Below the pieces are notes generated by a model. It made no database searches. It was not told the DNA's origin and saw nothing but the letters and a program-made list of their open reading frames with translations. Source: Serratia sarumanii (GTDB lineage Bacteria > Pseudomonadota > Gammaproteobacteria > Enterobacterales > Enterobacteriaceae). From it: 64,000 nucleotides of DNA. The stretch's first letter is position 1. Each line of letters starts with the position of its first letter. The position numbers and the translations under genes were made by a program. The stretch is taken from the NCBI RefSeq assembly GCF_029962605.1, contig NZ_CP124750.1, positions 1,488,001-1,552,000 of the forward strand. The letters are read 5' to 3'. Of the stretch, positions 54,555 to 64,000 are shown one piece after another.

Positions 54555-56147
54555 GTGTTAAGCACCAACAACATCACCATGCAGTTCGGCAGCAAGCCGT
54601 TGTTTGAAAACATCTCTGTTAAATTCGGCGGCGGCAACCGTTATGGCCTGATCGGCGCCAACGGCTGCGGCAAGTCCACCTTTATGAAAATCCTCGGCGG
54701 CGATTTGGCGCCGACCGGCGGCAACGTGTTCCTCGATCCGAACGAGCGCCTGGGTAAACTGCGTCAGGATCAGTTCGCCTTCGAACAGTACAGCGTGCTG
54801 GACACCGTGATCATGGGCCACACCGAGCTGTGGGCGGTGAAGGAAGAGCGCGACCGCATCTACGCCATGGCGGAGATGAGCGAAGAAGACGGCTATAAAG
54901 TGGCCGACCTGGAAGTCGCCTACGGCGAGATGGACGGTTACACCGCCGAAGCGCGCGCCGGCGAACTGCTGCTTGGCGTCGGCATTCCGGTGGAACAGCA
55001 CTATGGCCCGATGAGCGAAATCGCGCCGGGCTGGAAGCTGCGCGTGTTGCTGGCGCAGGCGCTGTTCTCCGATCCGGAAATCCTGCTGCTCGACGAACCG
55101 ACCAACAACCTGGACATCGATACCATTCGCTGGCTGGAGCAGGTGCTGAACGAACGCAACAGCACCATGATCATCATCTCGCACGACCGTCACTTCCTGA
55201 ACATGGTCTGCACCCACATGGCGGATCTGGATTACGGCGAACTGCGCGTTTATCCGGGCAACTACGACGAATACATGACCGCCGCCACCCAGGCGCGTGA
55301 ACGTCTGCTGGCCGACAACGCCAAGAAGAAGGCGCAGATCAACGAGCTGCAATCGTTCGTCAGCCGTTTCAGCGCCAACGCCTCCAAATCCAAGCAGGCC
55401 ACCTCGCGCGCCCGCCAGATCGACAAGATCCAGCTGGAAGAAGTGAAGGCCTCCAGCCGCCAGAACCCGTTCATCCGTTTCGATCAGGACAAGAAGCTGT
55501 TCCGTAACGCGCTGGAAGTGGAAGCGCTCACCAAGGGCTTCGACAACGGCCCGCTGTTCAGCAAGCTGAACCTGATGGTGGAAGTGGGTGAGAAGGTTGC
55601 GGTGCTGGGCGCCAACGGCATCGGTAAAACCACCCTGCTGAAAACGCTGGTGGGCGACGCGCAGCCGGACAGCGGCAGCGTGAAGTGGTCGGAAAACGCC
55701 CGTATCGGTTACTACGCGCAGGATCACGAATACGAGTTTGACGATACCCTGACCGTGTTCGACTGGATGAGCCAGTGGAAGCAGGAAAAAGACGATGAGC
55801 AGGCGGTGCGCAGCGTGTTGGGCCGTTTACTGTTCAGCCAGGACGACATCAAGAAGAAAGTGAAGGTGCTGTCCGGCGGTGAGAAGGGCCGCATGTTGTT
55901 CGGCAAGCTGATGATGCAGCGCCCGAATATTCTGGTGATGGACGAACCGACCAACCACCTGGATATGGAATCCATTGAATCGCTGAACATGGCGCTGGAG
56001 ATGTACGAAGGCACGCTGATCTTCGTCTCCCACGACCGTGAGTTCGTCAGTTCGCTGGCGACGCGCATTCTGGAAATCACCCCGAACAAGGTGATCGACT
56101 TTACCGGCAACTACGAAGACTATCTGCGCAGCCAGGGCATCGTGTAA
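54555..56147 (+). CDS. ybiT: ABC-F family ATPase YbiT
   Basis: This 530-residue soluble protein has two ABC domains: Walker [10 protein letters not shown] and GANGIGKTT, signature and Walker B segments [13 protein letters not shown] and [13 protein letters not shown], joined by the ABC-F linker rich in lysine and arginine (about 240-300). It tracks E. coli YbiT almost residue for residue. ABC-F proteins act on the ribosome as translation factors, not transporters. The start is GTG 54555. It is a single gene with a terminator. Confidence 0.94.
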   Translation: MLSTNNITMQFGSKPLFENISVKFGGGNRYGLIGANGCGKSTFMKILGGDLAPTGGNVFLDPNERLGKLRQDQFAFEQYSVLDTVIMGHTELWAVKEERDRIYAMAEMSEEDGYKVADLEVAYGEMDGYTAEARAGELLLGVGIPVEQHYGPMSEIAPGWKLRVLLAQALFSDPEILLLDEPTNNLDIDTIRWLEQVLNERNSTMIIISHDRHFLNMVCTHMADLDYGELRVYPGNYDEYMTAATQARERLLADNAKKKAQINELQSFVSRFSANASKSKQATSRARQIDKIQLEEVKASSRQNPFIRFDQDKKLFRNALEVEALTKGFDNGPLFSKLNLMVEVGEKVAVLGANGIGKTTLLKTLVGDAQPDSGSVKWSENARIGYYAQDHEYEFDDTLTVFDWMSQWKQEKDDEQAVRSVLGRLLFSQDDIKKKVKVLSGGEKGRMLFGKLMMQRPNILVMDEPTNHLDMESIESLNMALEMYEGTLIFVSHDREFVSSLATRILEITPNKVIDFTGNYEDYLRSQGIV

Positions 56148-56166
56148 CCCTCGCGGCAACGCATCA

Positions 56167-56192
56167 GGGCGGGAATTATCCCGCCCTTTTTT
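56167..56192. terminator. Terminator between ybiT and moeB
   Basis: The arms GGGCGGGA and TCCCGCCC with loop ATTA are followed by a T7 run on the plus strand. It lies 20 bp after the ybiT stop. Confidence 0.9.
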
Positions 56193-56198
56193 TATCCG

Positions 56199-56954
56199 TC
56201 ATTCCCCGCCGCACACCTCGCAGTGCGGATCCTTCGGCAGTTTCATCTCGCGGAACTGCATGCTCATCGCATCGAACATCAACAGCTTGCCGCGCAGCGG
56301 CTGACCATAGTCGGCCAGCAGCTTGATGGCCTCCATCGCCTGCAGGGTGCCGATAGTGCCGACCAGCGGCGCCATCACGCCCGCTTCGACGCAGGTGAGG
56401 GCGCTGTCGCCGAACAGCCGGCTCAGGCAGCGGTAGCAGGGCTCGCCCGGCTGATAGGTGAACACGCTGAGCTGGCCTTCCATGCGGATCGCCGCGCCGG
56501 AAACCAGCGGCCTCTGCTGCGCGTGGCACAGGCGGTTCAGGGCATCGCGCGCCGCCACGTTGTCGGTGCAGTCCAGCACCAGATCGCAGGCGGCGATCTC
56601 TGCCGCGACCGCGTCATCTTCCAAACGGCAGTCGATCGCGTCGATGCGGATATGCGGGTTGATGGCGTTCAGTTCCCGCTTGGCGGAAGCGACCTTGCTC
56701 TGGCCGATGCGATCGTCGCGGTGCAGGATCTGGCGCTGCAGGTTGGAGAGCGAGACGGTGTCGAAATCCACCAGCACCAGATGGCCGACGCCGGCCGCTG
56801 CCAGATATGGCGCGGCGGCGCAGCCCAGCCCGCCCAGCCCGGCGATCAGCACGCGGGCGGCCTTCAGCTTCTCCTGGCCGTCGAAGTCAAAGCCGCGCAG
56901 CACGATCTGGCGGTTGTAGCGCAGCGCTTCGGCGTCGGTCAATTCCGGCAGCAT
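56199..56954 (-). CDS. moeB: Molybdopterin-synthase adenylyltransferase MoeB
   Basis: This 251-residue ThiF/E1-like protein has nucleotide-binding AGLGGLGCAAAPYLAA and VLVDFDTVSLSNLQRQ, and two CxxC zinc pairs (CYRCLSRL; CEVCGGE at the C-terminus). It adenylates the C-terminus of MoaD so sulfur can be added for molybdopterin. It starts 2 bp after moeA, the conserved moeAB operon. Confidence 0.94.
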   Translation of the reverse strand: MLPELTDAEALRYNRQIVLRGFDFDGQEKLKAARVLIAGLGGLGCAAAPYLAAAGVGHLVLVDFDTVSLSNLQRQILHRDDRIGQSKVASAKRELNAINPHIRIDAIDCRLEDDAVAAEIAACDLVLDCTDNVAARDALNRLCHAQQRPLVSGAAIRMEGQLSVFTYQPGEPCYRCLSRLFGDSALTCVEAGVMAPLVGTIGTLQAMEAIKLLADYGQPLRGKLLMFDAMSMQFREMKLPKDPHCEVCGGE

Positions 56955-56956
56955 GC

Positions 56957-58195
56957 TCAGCTCCTCAGCAGGGCGTTGAACGGCTCGATCTCCACCGTTT
57001 CGCCTACCGCCACCGAACCGCGTTCGCGCTCCAGCACGATGAAGCAGTTGCCCTGGCTGTAAGAGCTGAAGACGTGCGAGCCCTGGTGGCCGGTGGTGCT
57101 GACCTCCAGTTCGCCCGCGGCGTTGCTGCTGAACACGCCGCGCTGGAAATCGAGGCGGCCCGGCGATTTCTTCAGCGGGGTCAGCGCCCGTGCGCGCAGG
57201 CGCGGCGGCAGGCGCCAGTCGCTGTGGCCGGCCAGCTTCGCCAGCAGCGGTTGCACCAGTTGGTAGAAGGTCAGGGCGGCGGAAACCGGGTTGCCCGGCA
57301 GGCCGCAGAACCAGGCGTGGCCCAGCTTGCCGAAGGCGAAGGGTTTGCCGGGTTTGATCGCCAGCTTCCAGAAGCTGACCTGGCCCAGTTCGTCGAGCAT
57401 TTGTTTGGTGTAGTCGGCCTCGCCGACCGAGACGCCGCCGCTGCTGATGACCACGTCGGCCTGGCTGTCCGCCCGTTCGAAAGCGGCGCGCAGCGCATCG
57501 CGATCGTCGCGGATAATGCCGAGATCGAGCACCTCGCAGCCCATCTGCTCCAGCATCAGGCGCACCGCGAAGCGGTTGGTGTCGTAGATTTGGCCCGCCT
57601 GCAGCGGCTGGCCGACCGGCTGCAGTTCGTCGCCGGTGGAGAACACCGCCACCTTCAGCTTACGCATCACCTGCACCTCGGCGACGCCAAGCGAAGCCAG
57701 CAGCGGCAGCTGTGCGGCGCCCAGCTTCACGCCGGCCGGCAACACGCTCGCGCCGCGGCGAATGTCTTCACCCGCCAGACGGATATTCTGGCCGGCTTCA
57801 ACCGGCGCGGAAAAACGCACGCCCTGGTCGCTCACCTCGGCCTGCTCCTGCATCACTACCGCGTCCGCCCCGGCCGGGATCGGCGCGCCGGTCATGATGC
57901 GCACGCAGCTGTTGGTCGGCCATTGGCCGTCGAACGGCGCACCGGCGAAGGCCTTACCGGCGACCGGCAGCGGCGCATTGGCCGCCAGATCGGCGAGGCG
58001 CAGCGCATAGCCGTCCATCGCCGAGTTGGCGAACGGCGGCACGTCGAGCGGTGAGACCACTGGCGCGGCGGTGATGCGGCCGGCGGCGGCGGTCAGGGCG
58101 ACGGATTCGGTCTGCTGCAGTGGGGCGATCTGCCCGAGCATTTTTTCCAGCGCTTGCTCCAGGGAAATGAGATCGGAAGTATGGCAATGATCCAT
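56957..58195 (-). CDS. moeA: Molybdopterin molybdenumtransferase MoeA
   Basis: This 412-residue protein shows the MoeA domains in order: [10 protein letters not shown] near residue 58, [42 protein letters not shown] and GLPGNPVSA. It inserts molybdate into adenylated molybdopterin. The two exported Mo-enzymes in this window would need its product. It heads the moeAB operon. Confidence 0.94.
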   Translation of the reverse strand: MDHCHTSDLISLEQALEKMLGQIAPLQQTESVALTAAAGRITAAPVVSPLDVPPFANSAMDGYALRLADLAANAPLPVAGKAFAGAPFDGQWPTNSCVRIMTGAPIPAGADAVVMQEQAEVSDQGVRFSAPVEAGQNIRLAGEDIRRGASVLPAGVKLGAAQLPLLASLGVAEVQVMRKLKVAVFSTGDELQPVGQPLQAGQIYDTNRFAVRLMLEQMGCEVLDLGIIRDDRDALRAAFERADSQADVVISSGGVSVGEADYTKQMLDELGQVSFWKLAIKPGKPFAFGKLGHAWFCGLPGNPVSAALTFYQLVQPLLAKLAGHSDWRLPPRLRARALTPLKKSPGRLDFQRGVFSSNAAGELEVSTTGHQGSHVFSSYSQGNCFIVLERERGSVAVGETVEIEPFNALLRS

Positions 58196-58350
58196 AAAGG
58201 GAACTCCGTAATCAGGGGGGCGCTAAAATAGCGACAAAGTGCGGGTATTATGGCAGAGAACGCCGGGGGGGAGAACGGGTTATGCCCGCCATCTTTCGCA
58301 CTGCGGTGATGGGGCGATCGGGTATAAACTGCGTAAAACAGAGGAGAATC

Positions 58351-58890
58351 ATGATGCATAAACAGGTTATCGACTTCTGGTTCGACGAGATCGAACCGAT
58401 CATGTGGTTCAAAAAGGACGACGATTTCGATCGTCTGCTGCACAGTCGTTTCGGCGAAATCTGGCGCGCGGCGGCGGCGGGGGAATTGGCGCACTGGCGC
58501 GACACCATCGAGGGGCGCCTGGCGGAGGTGATCGTGCTCGATCAGTTCAGCCGCAACCTGTTCCGCGGCACGCCGCAGTCGTTCGCCTGCGACGGCATGG
58601 CGCTGATCCTGGCGCAGGAGGCGATCCGCAGCGGCGAGTGCGAACGGCTGAGCCGCGAGCAGCGCGGTTTCCTTTATCTGCCGTTCATGCATTCGGAATC
58701 GCCGCTGATCCACCAGCAGGCGCTGGTGCTGTACACCGAGCTCAATAACGGCGACCAGCTGGAGTTCGAGCTTCGGCACAAGGCGATCATCGATCGTTTC
58801 GGCCGCTACCCGCATCGCAATGCGATATTGGGGCGCACCAGCACGCCGGAAGAAGAGGCTTTTTTACAGCAGCCCGGATCGGGTTTTTAA
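58351..58890 (+). CDS. DUF924 family protein
   Basis: This protein of about 179 residues is all-helical, with the DUF924 signature EVIVLDQFSRNLFRGTPQSFACD and FLYLPFMHSE. Its function is unknown in all members. ATG 58351 or the adjacent ATG 58354, 4 and 7 bases after GAGGAG, are the possible starts. It is divergent from moeA. The final codons contain a small CCCG/CGGG hairpin followed by T5, which may end the transcript. Confidence 0.83.
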   Translation: MMHKQVIDFWFDEIEPIMWFKKDDDFDRLLHSRFGEIWRAAAAGELAHWRDTIEGRLAEVIVLDQFSRNLFRGTPQSFACDGMALILAQEAIRSGECERLSREQRGFLYLPFMHSESPLIHQQALVLYTELNNGDQLEFELRHKAIIDRFGRYPHRNAILGRTSTPEEEAFLQQPGSGF

Positions 58891-59247
58891 TCTCGGATCA
58901 TCTGCGCCCGGCCGGGGAAAAAACAGCAGGCCGGGCGCCGCAATAAGCGTTATTCAGCGCGAACGTTTATTTCCTTACGCCATGCCGCTATTTCCGCACG
59001 CGGAATTACCAATAATCTCGGCCGTACGATCGGCGGTTTACGGCTTTTTATAACCTGCTGTTTTTATTCCAATAAGCTATTTCAAGGTGCGAAACGGTCT
59101 AAGCGGACTACGCTAAAAGCGGGACGTGGACGTTATGCTGTACTTCCACTGTAGGACTAAATAGAGTCGAAAAAGACTGAATAATAATGATACCGCGCTC
59201 AGCTTATTCGCTGCGCAACGGCGGGATTAACACAGGGTGTCAGGCAA
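58891..59247. other. Intergenic region before iaaA (357 bp)
   Basis: No gene is supported. A perfect 10-bp inverted repeat GCGCCCGGCC (58904-58913)/GGCCGGGCGC (58929-58938) with a 15-base loop lies just after the DUF924 gene; it has no T run. The right half is AT-richer and should hold the iaaA-gsi promoter. Confidence 0.55.
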
Positions 59248-60204
59248 ATGAGCAAACCAGTGATTGCCATTCATGGCGGCGCGGGCGCAATTACCCGGGC
59301 GGCGCTGAGTGCGGAAAAAGAACGGCAGTATATCCAGGCGCTGTCCGAGATCGTGACCGCCGGGCAGGCGATACTGGCGCAGGGCGGCAGCGCGCTGGAC
59401 GCGGTGACCGAAGCGGTGCGGCTGCTCGAAGAGTGCCCGCTGTTCAACGCCGGCAAAGGCTCGGTGTTTACCCATCAGGGCACTCACGAACTGGACGCCT
59501 GCGTGATGGACGGCCGCACCTGCGATGCCGGCGCCGTCGCCGGCGTCAGCCGCATCCGCAACCCGGTGCTGGCGGCGCGCGCGGTGCTGGAAAACAGCGA
59601 ACACGTGCTGTTTGCCGCCGAAGGCGCCGAGAAGTTTGCCGCCGCCCACGGCCTGGAAATGGTTACCCCTGACTTCTTCTTTACCCAAGAACGTTTCGAT
59701 CAGCTGCACCGCGCCCAGGCGGAGCAGGGCCGGGTATTGCTCGATCACGACGGCGCGGCGCAGGCCGGCGATCCGCTCGATCCCGATCGCAAATTCGGCA
59801 CCGTCGGCGCGGTGGCGCTGGATGCGCTGGGCAACCTCGCCGCCGCCACTTCGACCGGCGGCATGACCAACAAGCAGGCCGGGCGGGTAGGCGACACGCC
59901 GATTATCGGCGCCGGCTGCTATGCCAACAATGCCACCGTGGCGGTTTCCAGCACCGGCACCGGCGAAATCTTCATGCGCGGCGTGGCGGCCTATGACGTC
60001 TCCGCCCTGATCGAATACGGCGATCTGAGCCTGCAGGCGGCCAGCGATCGGGTGGTGATGGAGAAGCTGCCGGCCCTCGGTGGCAGCGGCGGCATGATCG
60101 CCGTCGATCGCCACGGCAATATCGCGCTGCCGTTCAACTGCGAGGGGATGTATCGCGGTTTTGGCTATGTCGGCGATGCGCCGTCCGTCGGGATTTACCG
60201 CTAA
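59248..60204 (+). CDS. iaaA: Isoaspartyl peptidase / L-asparaginase IaaA
   Basis: This 318-residue Ntn hydrolase is made as one chain that cuts itself before T185 ([11 protein letters not shown]), the nucleophile. The N-terminal [10 protein letters not shown] and the threonine-rich [10 protein letters not shown] are family marks. It removes isoaspartyl residues from small peptides and acts on asparagine. It heads the operon with the glutathione importer, as in E. coli. Confidence 0.94.
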   Translation: MSKPVIAIHGGAGAITRAALSAEKERQYIQALSEIVTAGQAILAQGGSALDAVTEAVRLLEECPLFNAGKGSVFTHQGTHELDACVMDGRTCDAGAVAGVSRIRNPVLAARAVLENSEHVLFAAEGAEKFAAAHGLEMVTPDFFFTQERFDQLHRAQAEQGRVLLDHDGAAQAGDPLDPDRKFGTVGAVALDALGNLAAATSTGGMTNKQAGRVGDTPIIGAGCYANNATVAVSSTGTGEIFMRGVAAYDVSALIEYGDLSLQAASDRVVMEKLPALGGSGGMIAVDRHGNIALPFNCEGMYRGFGYVGDAPSVGIYR

Positions 60205-60223
60205 GCGTTCACCGGGAGGGTGC

Positions 60224-62101
60224 ATGACCGACGTTTTACTTCGACCCGCCGCCAGCGGCGGGCCGTCATTGCCGCCGCAGCGGGTGCTGACGGTGCGCGA
60301 TCTGAGCATCAGCTTTCCTCAACCGGACGGCGCCGTAGAAGCGGTGCGCAACCTGTCGTTCGATCTCGATCGCGGCGAGACGCTGGCGATCGTCGGTGAG
60401 TCCGGCTCCGGCAAATCGGTCACTTCGCTGGGGCTAATGCGGTTGGTGGAGCAGGGCGGCGGGCGCATCGTCAGCGGCGCCATGACGCTGCGCCGGCGCG
60501 ACGGCACGCTGCTCGATCTGGCGCAGGCCTCGCAGAGCACGCTGCGCACGGTGCGCGGCGCCGACATGGCGATGATCTTCCAGGAGCCGATGACTTCGCT
60601 CAACCCGGTATTTCCGGTCGGCGAGCAGATCGCCGAATCGCTGCGCCTGCATCAGGGCATGGATCACCGCAGCGCGCGCCAGGAGGCGCTGCGCATGCTC
60701 GATCTGGTGCGTATTCCGGAGGCCAAAGAGGTGCTGGGGCGCTACCCGCACCAGCTTTCCGGCGGCATGCGCCAGCGGGTGATGATCGCCATGGCGCTCT
60801 CCTGCAAGCCGGCGCTGCTGATCGCCGATGAGCCCACCACCGCCCTCGACGTCACCATTCAGGCGCAGATCCTGCAGCTGATCCGCGTGCTGCAACGGGA
60901 GATGCAGATGGGGGTGATCTTCATTACTCACGACATGGGCGTGGTGGCGGAGATAGCCGACCGGGTGCTGGTGATGCGCCGCGGCGAGCAGGTGGAACAA
61001 AATCGGGTGCGCGAGCTGTTCGCCGCGCCGCAGCAGGCCTATACCCGGGCGCTGTTGGCGGCGGTGCCGAAGCTGGGGGCGATGGCCGATCGGCCGCTGC
61101 CGGCGAAGTTTCCGTTGCCGGGCGGCGAGGGGGATACGGCGCCGCAGGATACCGTGCCGCCAGACGCCGCGCCGATCCTGCAGGTGGAGCATCTGGTCAC
61201 GCGTTTTGATCTGCGCGGCGGGTTGTTCAATCGGGTCACTCGCCGGGTGCACGCGGTGGAAAACGTCAGTTTCGATCTTTACCCCGGCGAGACGCTGGGG
61301 CTGGTGGGCGAGTCCGGCTGCGGCAAGTCCACCACCGGGCGCTCTTTGCTGAAGCTGGTGGACAGCCAGAGCGGCACCATCACCTTCGCCGGGCGGCGGA
61401 TAGATCAGTTGAAGGGGCCGGCCCTGCAGCACCTGCGGCGCGATATTCAGTTCATTTTTCAGGATCCATACGCTTCGCTTGATCCGCGTCTGACGGTCGG
61501 TTTTTCCATCATGGAGCCGCTGCTGGTGCACAACGTGATGCGCGGCCGCGAGGCGGAGCAACGGGTGGCCTGGCTGCTGGAGCGCGTCGGCCTGCTGCCG
61601 GAGCATGCGCGCCGCTACCCGCACGAATTTTCCGGCGGCCAGCGCCAGCGCATCTGCATCGCGCGCGCGCTGGCGCTGAACCCGAAAGTGGTGATCGCCG
61701 ACGAGGCGGTGTCGGCGCTGGACGTGTCGATTCAGGCGCAGATCGTCAATCTGCTGCTCGACCTGCAGCGCGAGTTCGGCGTCGCTTTTCTGTTTATTTC
61801 ACACGACATGGCGGTGGTGGAGCGCATCAGCCACCGGGTGGCGGTGATGTACCTCGGGCAGATCGTCGAGATCGGCCCACGGCAGGCGGTGTTCGACAAC
61901 CCGCAGCACCCTTACACCCGCAAACTGATGGCGGCGGTGCCGGTGGCCGATCCCGCCCACGCCCACAAACGGCAGCCGCTGCCGGCCGATGAGATCCCGA
62001 GCCCGGTGCGCGCGCTGGGCGATGAACCCGTTACCGCACCGCTGGTGCAGGTTGGCGCCGGGCACTTTGTCGCCCGCCACCCGATCGCCGGTGCTTTTTA
62101 A
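60224..62101 (+). CDS. gsiA: Glutathione importer ATP-binding protein GsiA
   Basis: This 625-residue fusion of two peptide-type ABC ATPases has Walker A GESGSGKS and GESGCGKS, signatures LSGGMRQRV and FSGGQRQRI, each followed by Walker B and the oligopeptide C-terminal segment ([24 protein letters not shown]). It powers GsiCD. The start at 60224 follows GGGAGGG, 19 bp after iaaA. Confidence 0.94.
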   Translation: MTDVLLRPAASGGPSLPPQRVLTVRDLSISFPQPDGAVEAVRNLSFDLDRGETLAIVGESGSGKSVTSLGLMRLVEQGGGRIVSGAMTLRRRDGTLLDLAQASQSTLRTVRGADMAMIFQEPMTSLNPVFPVGEQIAESLRLHQGMDHRSARQEALRMLDLVRIPEAKEVLGRYPHQLSGGMRQRVMIAMALSCKPALLIADEPTTALDVTIQAQILQLIRVLQREMQMGVIFITHDMGVVAEIADRVLVMRRGEQVEQNRVRELFAAPQQAYTRALLAAVPKLGAMADRPLPAKFPLPGGEGDTAPQDTVPPDAAPILQVEHLVTRFDLRGGLFNRVTRRVHAVENVSFDLYPGETLGLVGESGCGKSTTGRSLLKLVDSQSGTITFAGRRIDQLKGPALQHLRRDIQFIFQDPYASLDPRLTVGFSIMEPLLVHNVMRGREAEQRVAWLLERVGLLPEHARRYPHEFSGGQRQRICIARALALNPKVVIADEAVSALDVSIQAQIVNLLLDLQREFGVAFLFISHDMAVVERISHRVAVMYLGQIVEIGPRQAVFDNPQHPYTRKLMAAVPVADPAHAHKRQPLPADEIPSPVRALGDEPVTAPLVQVGAGHFVARHPIAGAF

Positions 62102-62124
62102 AGACCTCAGGAGAGACAAGCGAC

Positions 62125-63660
62125 ATGAAGCACACATTCAAACGCAATGCGCTGTTGGCCGCCGTACTGCTGGCGGCGGGAACCGGCCCGGTCTGGGCGG
62201 CGAAGGACGCGGTGATCGCCGTGGCCTCCAACTTCACCACCCTCGATCCTTACGACGCCAACGATACGCTGTCGCAGGCGGTGGCCAAGTCTTTCTATCA
62301 GGGGCTGTTCGGCTTCGACAAGGACATGAAGCTGGTGAACGTGCTGGCGGACAGCTATGAGGTCAGCAAAGACGGCCTGACCTACACCGTCAAACTGCAC
62401 CAGGGGATTAAATTCCACGACGGTACCGCGTTCAACGCCGAGGCGGTGAAGGTAAACCTCGATCGCGCCAGCAACCCGGACAGCCACCTCAAGCGCTACA
62501 ACCTGTTCAAGATGATCGACAAAACCGAAGCGGTGGACGCCAATACGGTGAAGATCGTGCTGAAAGCGCCGTTCTCGGCGTTCGTCAACAACCTGGCGCA
62601 CCCGGCGGCGGCGATCATCTCGCCGGCGGCGCTGAAGCAATACGGCAAGGAGATCGGTTTCCACCCGGTCGGCACCGGGCCGTATCAGTTCGTCACCTGG
62701 AACCAGACCGATTTCGTCAAGGTGAAGAAGTTCGACGGCTACTGGCAGCCGGGGCTGCCGAAGCTCGACAGCATCACCTGGCGCCCGGTGGTGGATAACA
62801 ACACCCGCGCGGCGATGCTGCAAACCGGCGAGGCGACCTTCGCCTTCCCGATCCCTTACGAGCAGGCCAAGGTGCTGGAAGGCAACGCCAAGCTGGACGT
62901 GGTGGCCGCCCCGTCGATCCTGCAGCGTTACATCAGCATGAACGTCACTCAGAAGCCGTTCGACAACCCGAAGGTGCGCCAGGCGCTGAACTATGCCATC
63001 AACAAGGACGCGCTGATCAAAGTGGCGTTCGCCGGGTACGCGGTGCCGGCGGAAGGGCCGGTGCCGCCGGCCATTGACTTCGCCGCCCGCTATAAGCCGT
63101 GGCCGTACGATCCGGCCAAGGCGCGCGAGCTGCTGAAAGAGGCCGGCTACCCGAACGGCTTCACCACCACCCTGTGGTCTTCCCACAACCACAGCACCGC
63201 GCAGAAGGTGCTGCAGTTCACCCAGCAGCAGCTGGCGCAGGTGGGGGTAAAAGTGACGGTGACGGCGATGGATGCCGGGCAGCGCGCGGCGCAGGTGGAG
63301 AGCGTCGGGGTGAAAGACACCGGCGTGCGGCTGTTCTACACCGGCTGGTCGGCCTCGACCGGGGAAGCGGACTGGGCGCTGTCGCCGCTGTTCTCCACCC
63401 AGGCGGCGCCGCCGAAGCAGTTCAACACCGCGTTCTACAGCAACCCGCAGGTGGACAAGGATCTGACCGACGCGCTGGCGACCACCGATCGCGCCGAGAA
63501 GCAGAAACTGTATCAGGACGCGCAGGATCGCATCTGGGCCGATGCGCCCTGGATCTTCCTGGCGACCGAACGTCTGTTGTCGGCCAACAGCAAACAGCTG
63601 AGCGGTTTCTACGTGATGCCGGATACCTCGTTCAACTTTGATAACGCCGATCTGAAATAA
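62125..63660 (+). CDS. gsiB: Glutathione-binding periplasmic protein GsiB
   Basis: This 511-residue SBP family 5 protein has a signal peptide of about 26 residues (GPVWAAKDA). The typical segments are [42 protein letters not shown] and [14 protein letters not shown]. It captures glutathione for the GsiACD importer. It starts 23 bp after gsiA, with AGGAGAG. Confidence 0.93.
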   Translation: MKHTFKRNALLAAVLLAAGTGPVWAAKDAVIAVASNFTTLDPYDANDTLSQAVAKSFYQGLFGFDKDMKLVNVLADSYEVSKDGLTYTVKLHQGIKFHDGTAFNAEAVKVNLDRASNPDSHLKRYNLFKMIDKTEAVDANTVKIVLKAPFSAFVNNLAHPAAAIISPAALKQYGKEIGFHPVGTGPYQFVTWNQTDFVKVKKFDGYWQPGLPKLDSITWRPVVDNNTRAAMLQTGEATFAFPIPYEQAKVLEGNAKLDVVAAPSILQRYISMNVTQKPFDNPKVRQALNYAINKDALIKVAFAGYAVPAEGPVPPAIDFAARYKPWPYDPAKARELLKEAGYPNGFTTTLWSSHNHSTAQKVLQFTQQQLAQVGVKVTVTAMDAGQRAAQVESVGVKDTGVRLFYTGWSASTGEADWALSPLFSTQAAPPKQFNTAFYSNPQVDKDLTDALATTDRAEKQKLYQDAQDRIWADAPWIFLATERLLSANSKQLSGFYVMPDTSFNFDNADLK

Positions 63661-63712
63661 GGCGCCCATCCCCGCCTGCGGCCAAGCGTCGGCGGGCGGG
63701 GGAAGGAATGAG

Positions 63713-64000
63713 ATGCTCAATTATTTTCTGAAACGACTGCTGGGCCTGATCCCGACGCTGCTGATCGTGGCGGTGCTGGTGTTCCTGTTTGTCCACCTGT
63801 TGCCGGGCGATCCGGCGCGGCTGGCGGCGGGGCCGGAGGCCGACGAGGCGGTGGTGCAGCTGGTGCGCAAGGATTTGGGGCTGGATCAGCCGCTGCCGCA
63901 GCAGTTCGCACACTTCTTCGTCAACGCGCTGCGGGGCGACTTCGGCATCTCGATGGTGTCCAAGCGCCCGGTGAGCGAAGAGATCGCCTCGCGCTTTATG
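63713..64000 (+). CDS. gsiC: Glutathione importer permease GsiC (partial, N-terminal 96 aa)
   Basis: The first 96 residues are visible before the window ends. They show the DppB-type start [20 protein letters not shown], one long membrane helix to about residue 28, then [11 protein letters not shown] and a periplasmic stretch ([22 protein letters not shown]). It is the inner-membrane pore partner of GsiD. GGAAGG lies before the ATG. A C/G-rich hairpin sits in the 52-bp gap after gsiB. Confidence 0.93.
   Translation, partial: MLNYFLKRLLGLIPTLLIVAVLVFLFVHLLPGDPARLAAGPEADEAVVQLVRKDLGLDQPLPQQFAHFFVNALRGDFGISMVSKRPVSEEIASRFM

Noticed and set aside
62107..63720. 537-codon open frame antisense to gsiB
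   Set aside because: Same artefact of GC-rich coding DNA; gsiB is certain and the antisense product is Arg/His/Val-rich with no family features.

Overview
The window reads as chromosomal DNA of an enterobacterium of the genus Serratia, most likely the S. marcescens group. It is GC-rich and densely coded. It carries several neighbourhoods laid out as in Enterobacterales: the threonate/erythronate operon, ecpABCDE, bet, cynTS/cynR, and moeB-moeA next to iaaA-gsiABC. It also has a four-gene fimbrial operon of the S. marcescens fimABCD type. The species call is inferred from gene content and memory of protein sequences. I saw no rRNA, tRNA, CRISPR array, insertion sequence or prophage.

Layout. 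1-1.8 kb: the start of a nitrilase-family gene divergent from a LysR regulator, then a GNAT acetyltransferase. 1.8-7.9 kb: a sugar-acid operon (ltnD-otnK-otnC-otnI-GntP permease) with a divergent DeoR regulator. 8-8.6 kb: two small AT-richer genes of unknown function, the first apparently broken by a one-base frameshift in an A6 run. 8.7-13 kb: a molybdopterin oxidoreductase/cytochrome b561/periplasmic protein operon, divergent from a CusR/CusS-like two-component system. 13.5-21.8 kb: two regulators and a full E. coli common pilus (ecpABCDE) operon. 21.8-26.4 kb: a second two-component system, divergent from a second cytochrome b561/molybdopterin oxidoreductase pair followed by a Met-rich MxKDx-repeat protein and a DUF417 (RclC-like) membrane protein. 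The two redox modules therefore flank the pilus locus in mirror image.

26.4-32.8 kb: the choline-to-glycine-betaine locus (betT, betI, betB, betA). 32.9-34.5 kb: a membrane-anchored glutamate-synthase-like FMN protein. 34.7-41.5 kb: a LuxR-type regulator and an EAL-domain protein, divergent from the fimbrial operon. 41.6-45.7 kb: a SoxS/MarA-type regulator, mqo and phoA, the last with a clear PHO box. 45.8-50.3 kb: a glutathione transferase, an ArsR-type regulator with its own operator, an ABM monooxygenase, an exported isochorismatase-like hydrolase with a divergent LysR regulator, and a small P-loop kinase-like protein. 50.3-52.6 kb: cyanate detoxification (cynS, cynT, cynR). 52.6-56.1 kb: an MHS-type transporter and the ABC-F protein YbiT. 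56.2-64 kb: moeB-moeA (molybdenum cofactor), a DUF924 protein, and iaaA-gsiA-gsiB-gsiC (glutathione import and isoaspartyl peptide processing), cut by the window end.

Shared themes are envelope redox repair (two Mo-oxidoreductase modules, with moeA/moeB for their cofactor), surface attachment (two chaperone-usher pili, each with regulators beside it), and uptake or detoxification of small molecules. Many divergent gene pairs have visible inverted-repeat operators between them; these are listed separately.
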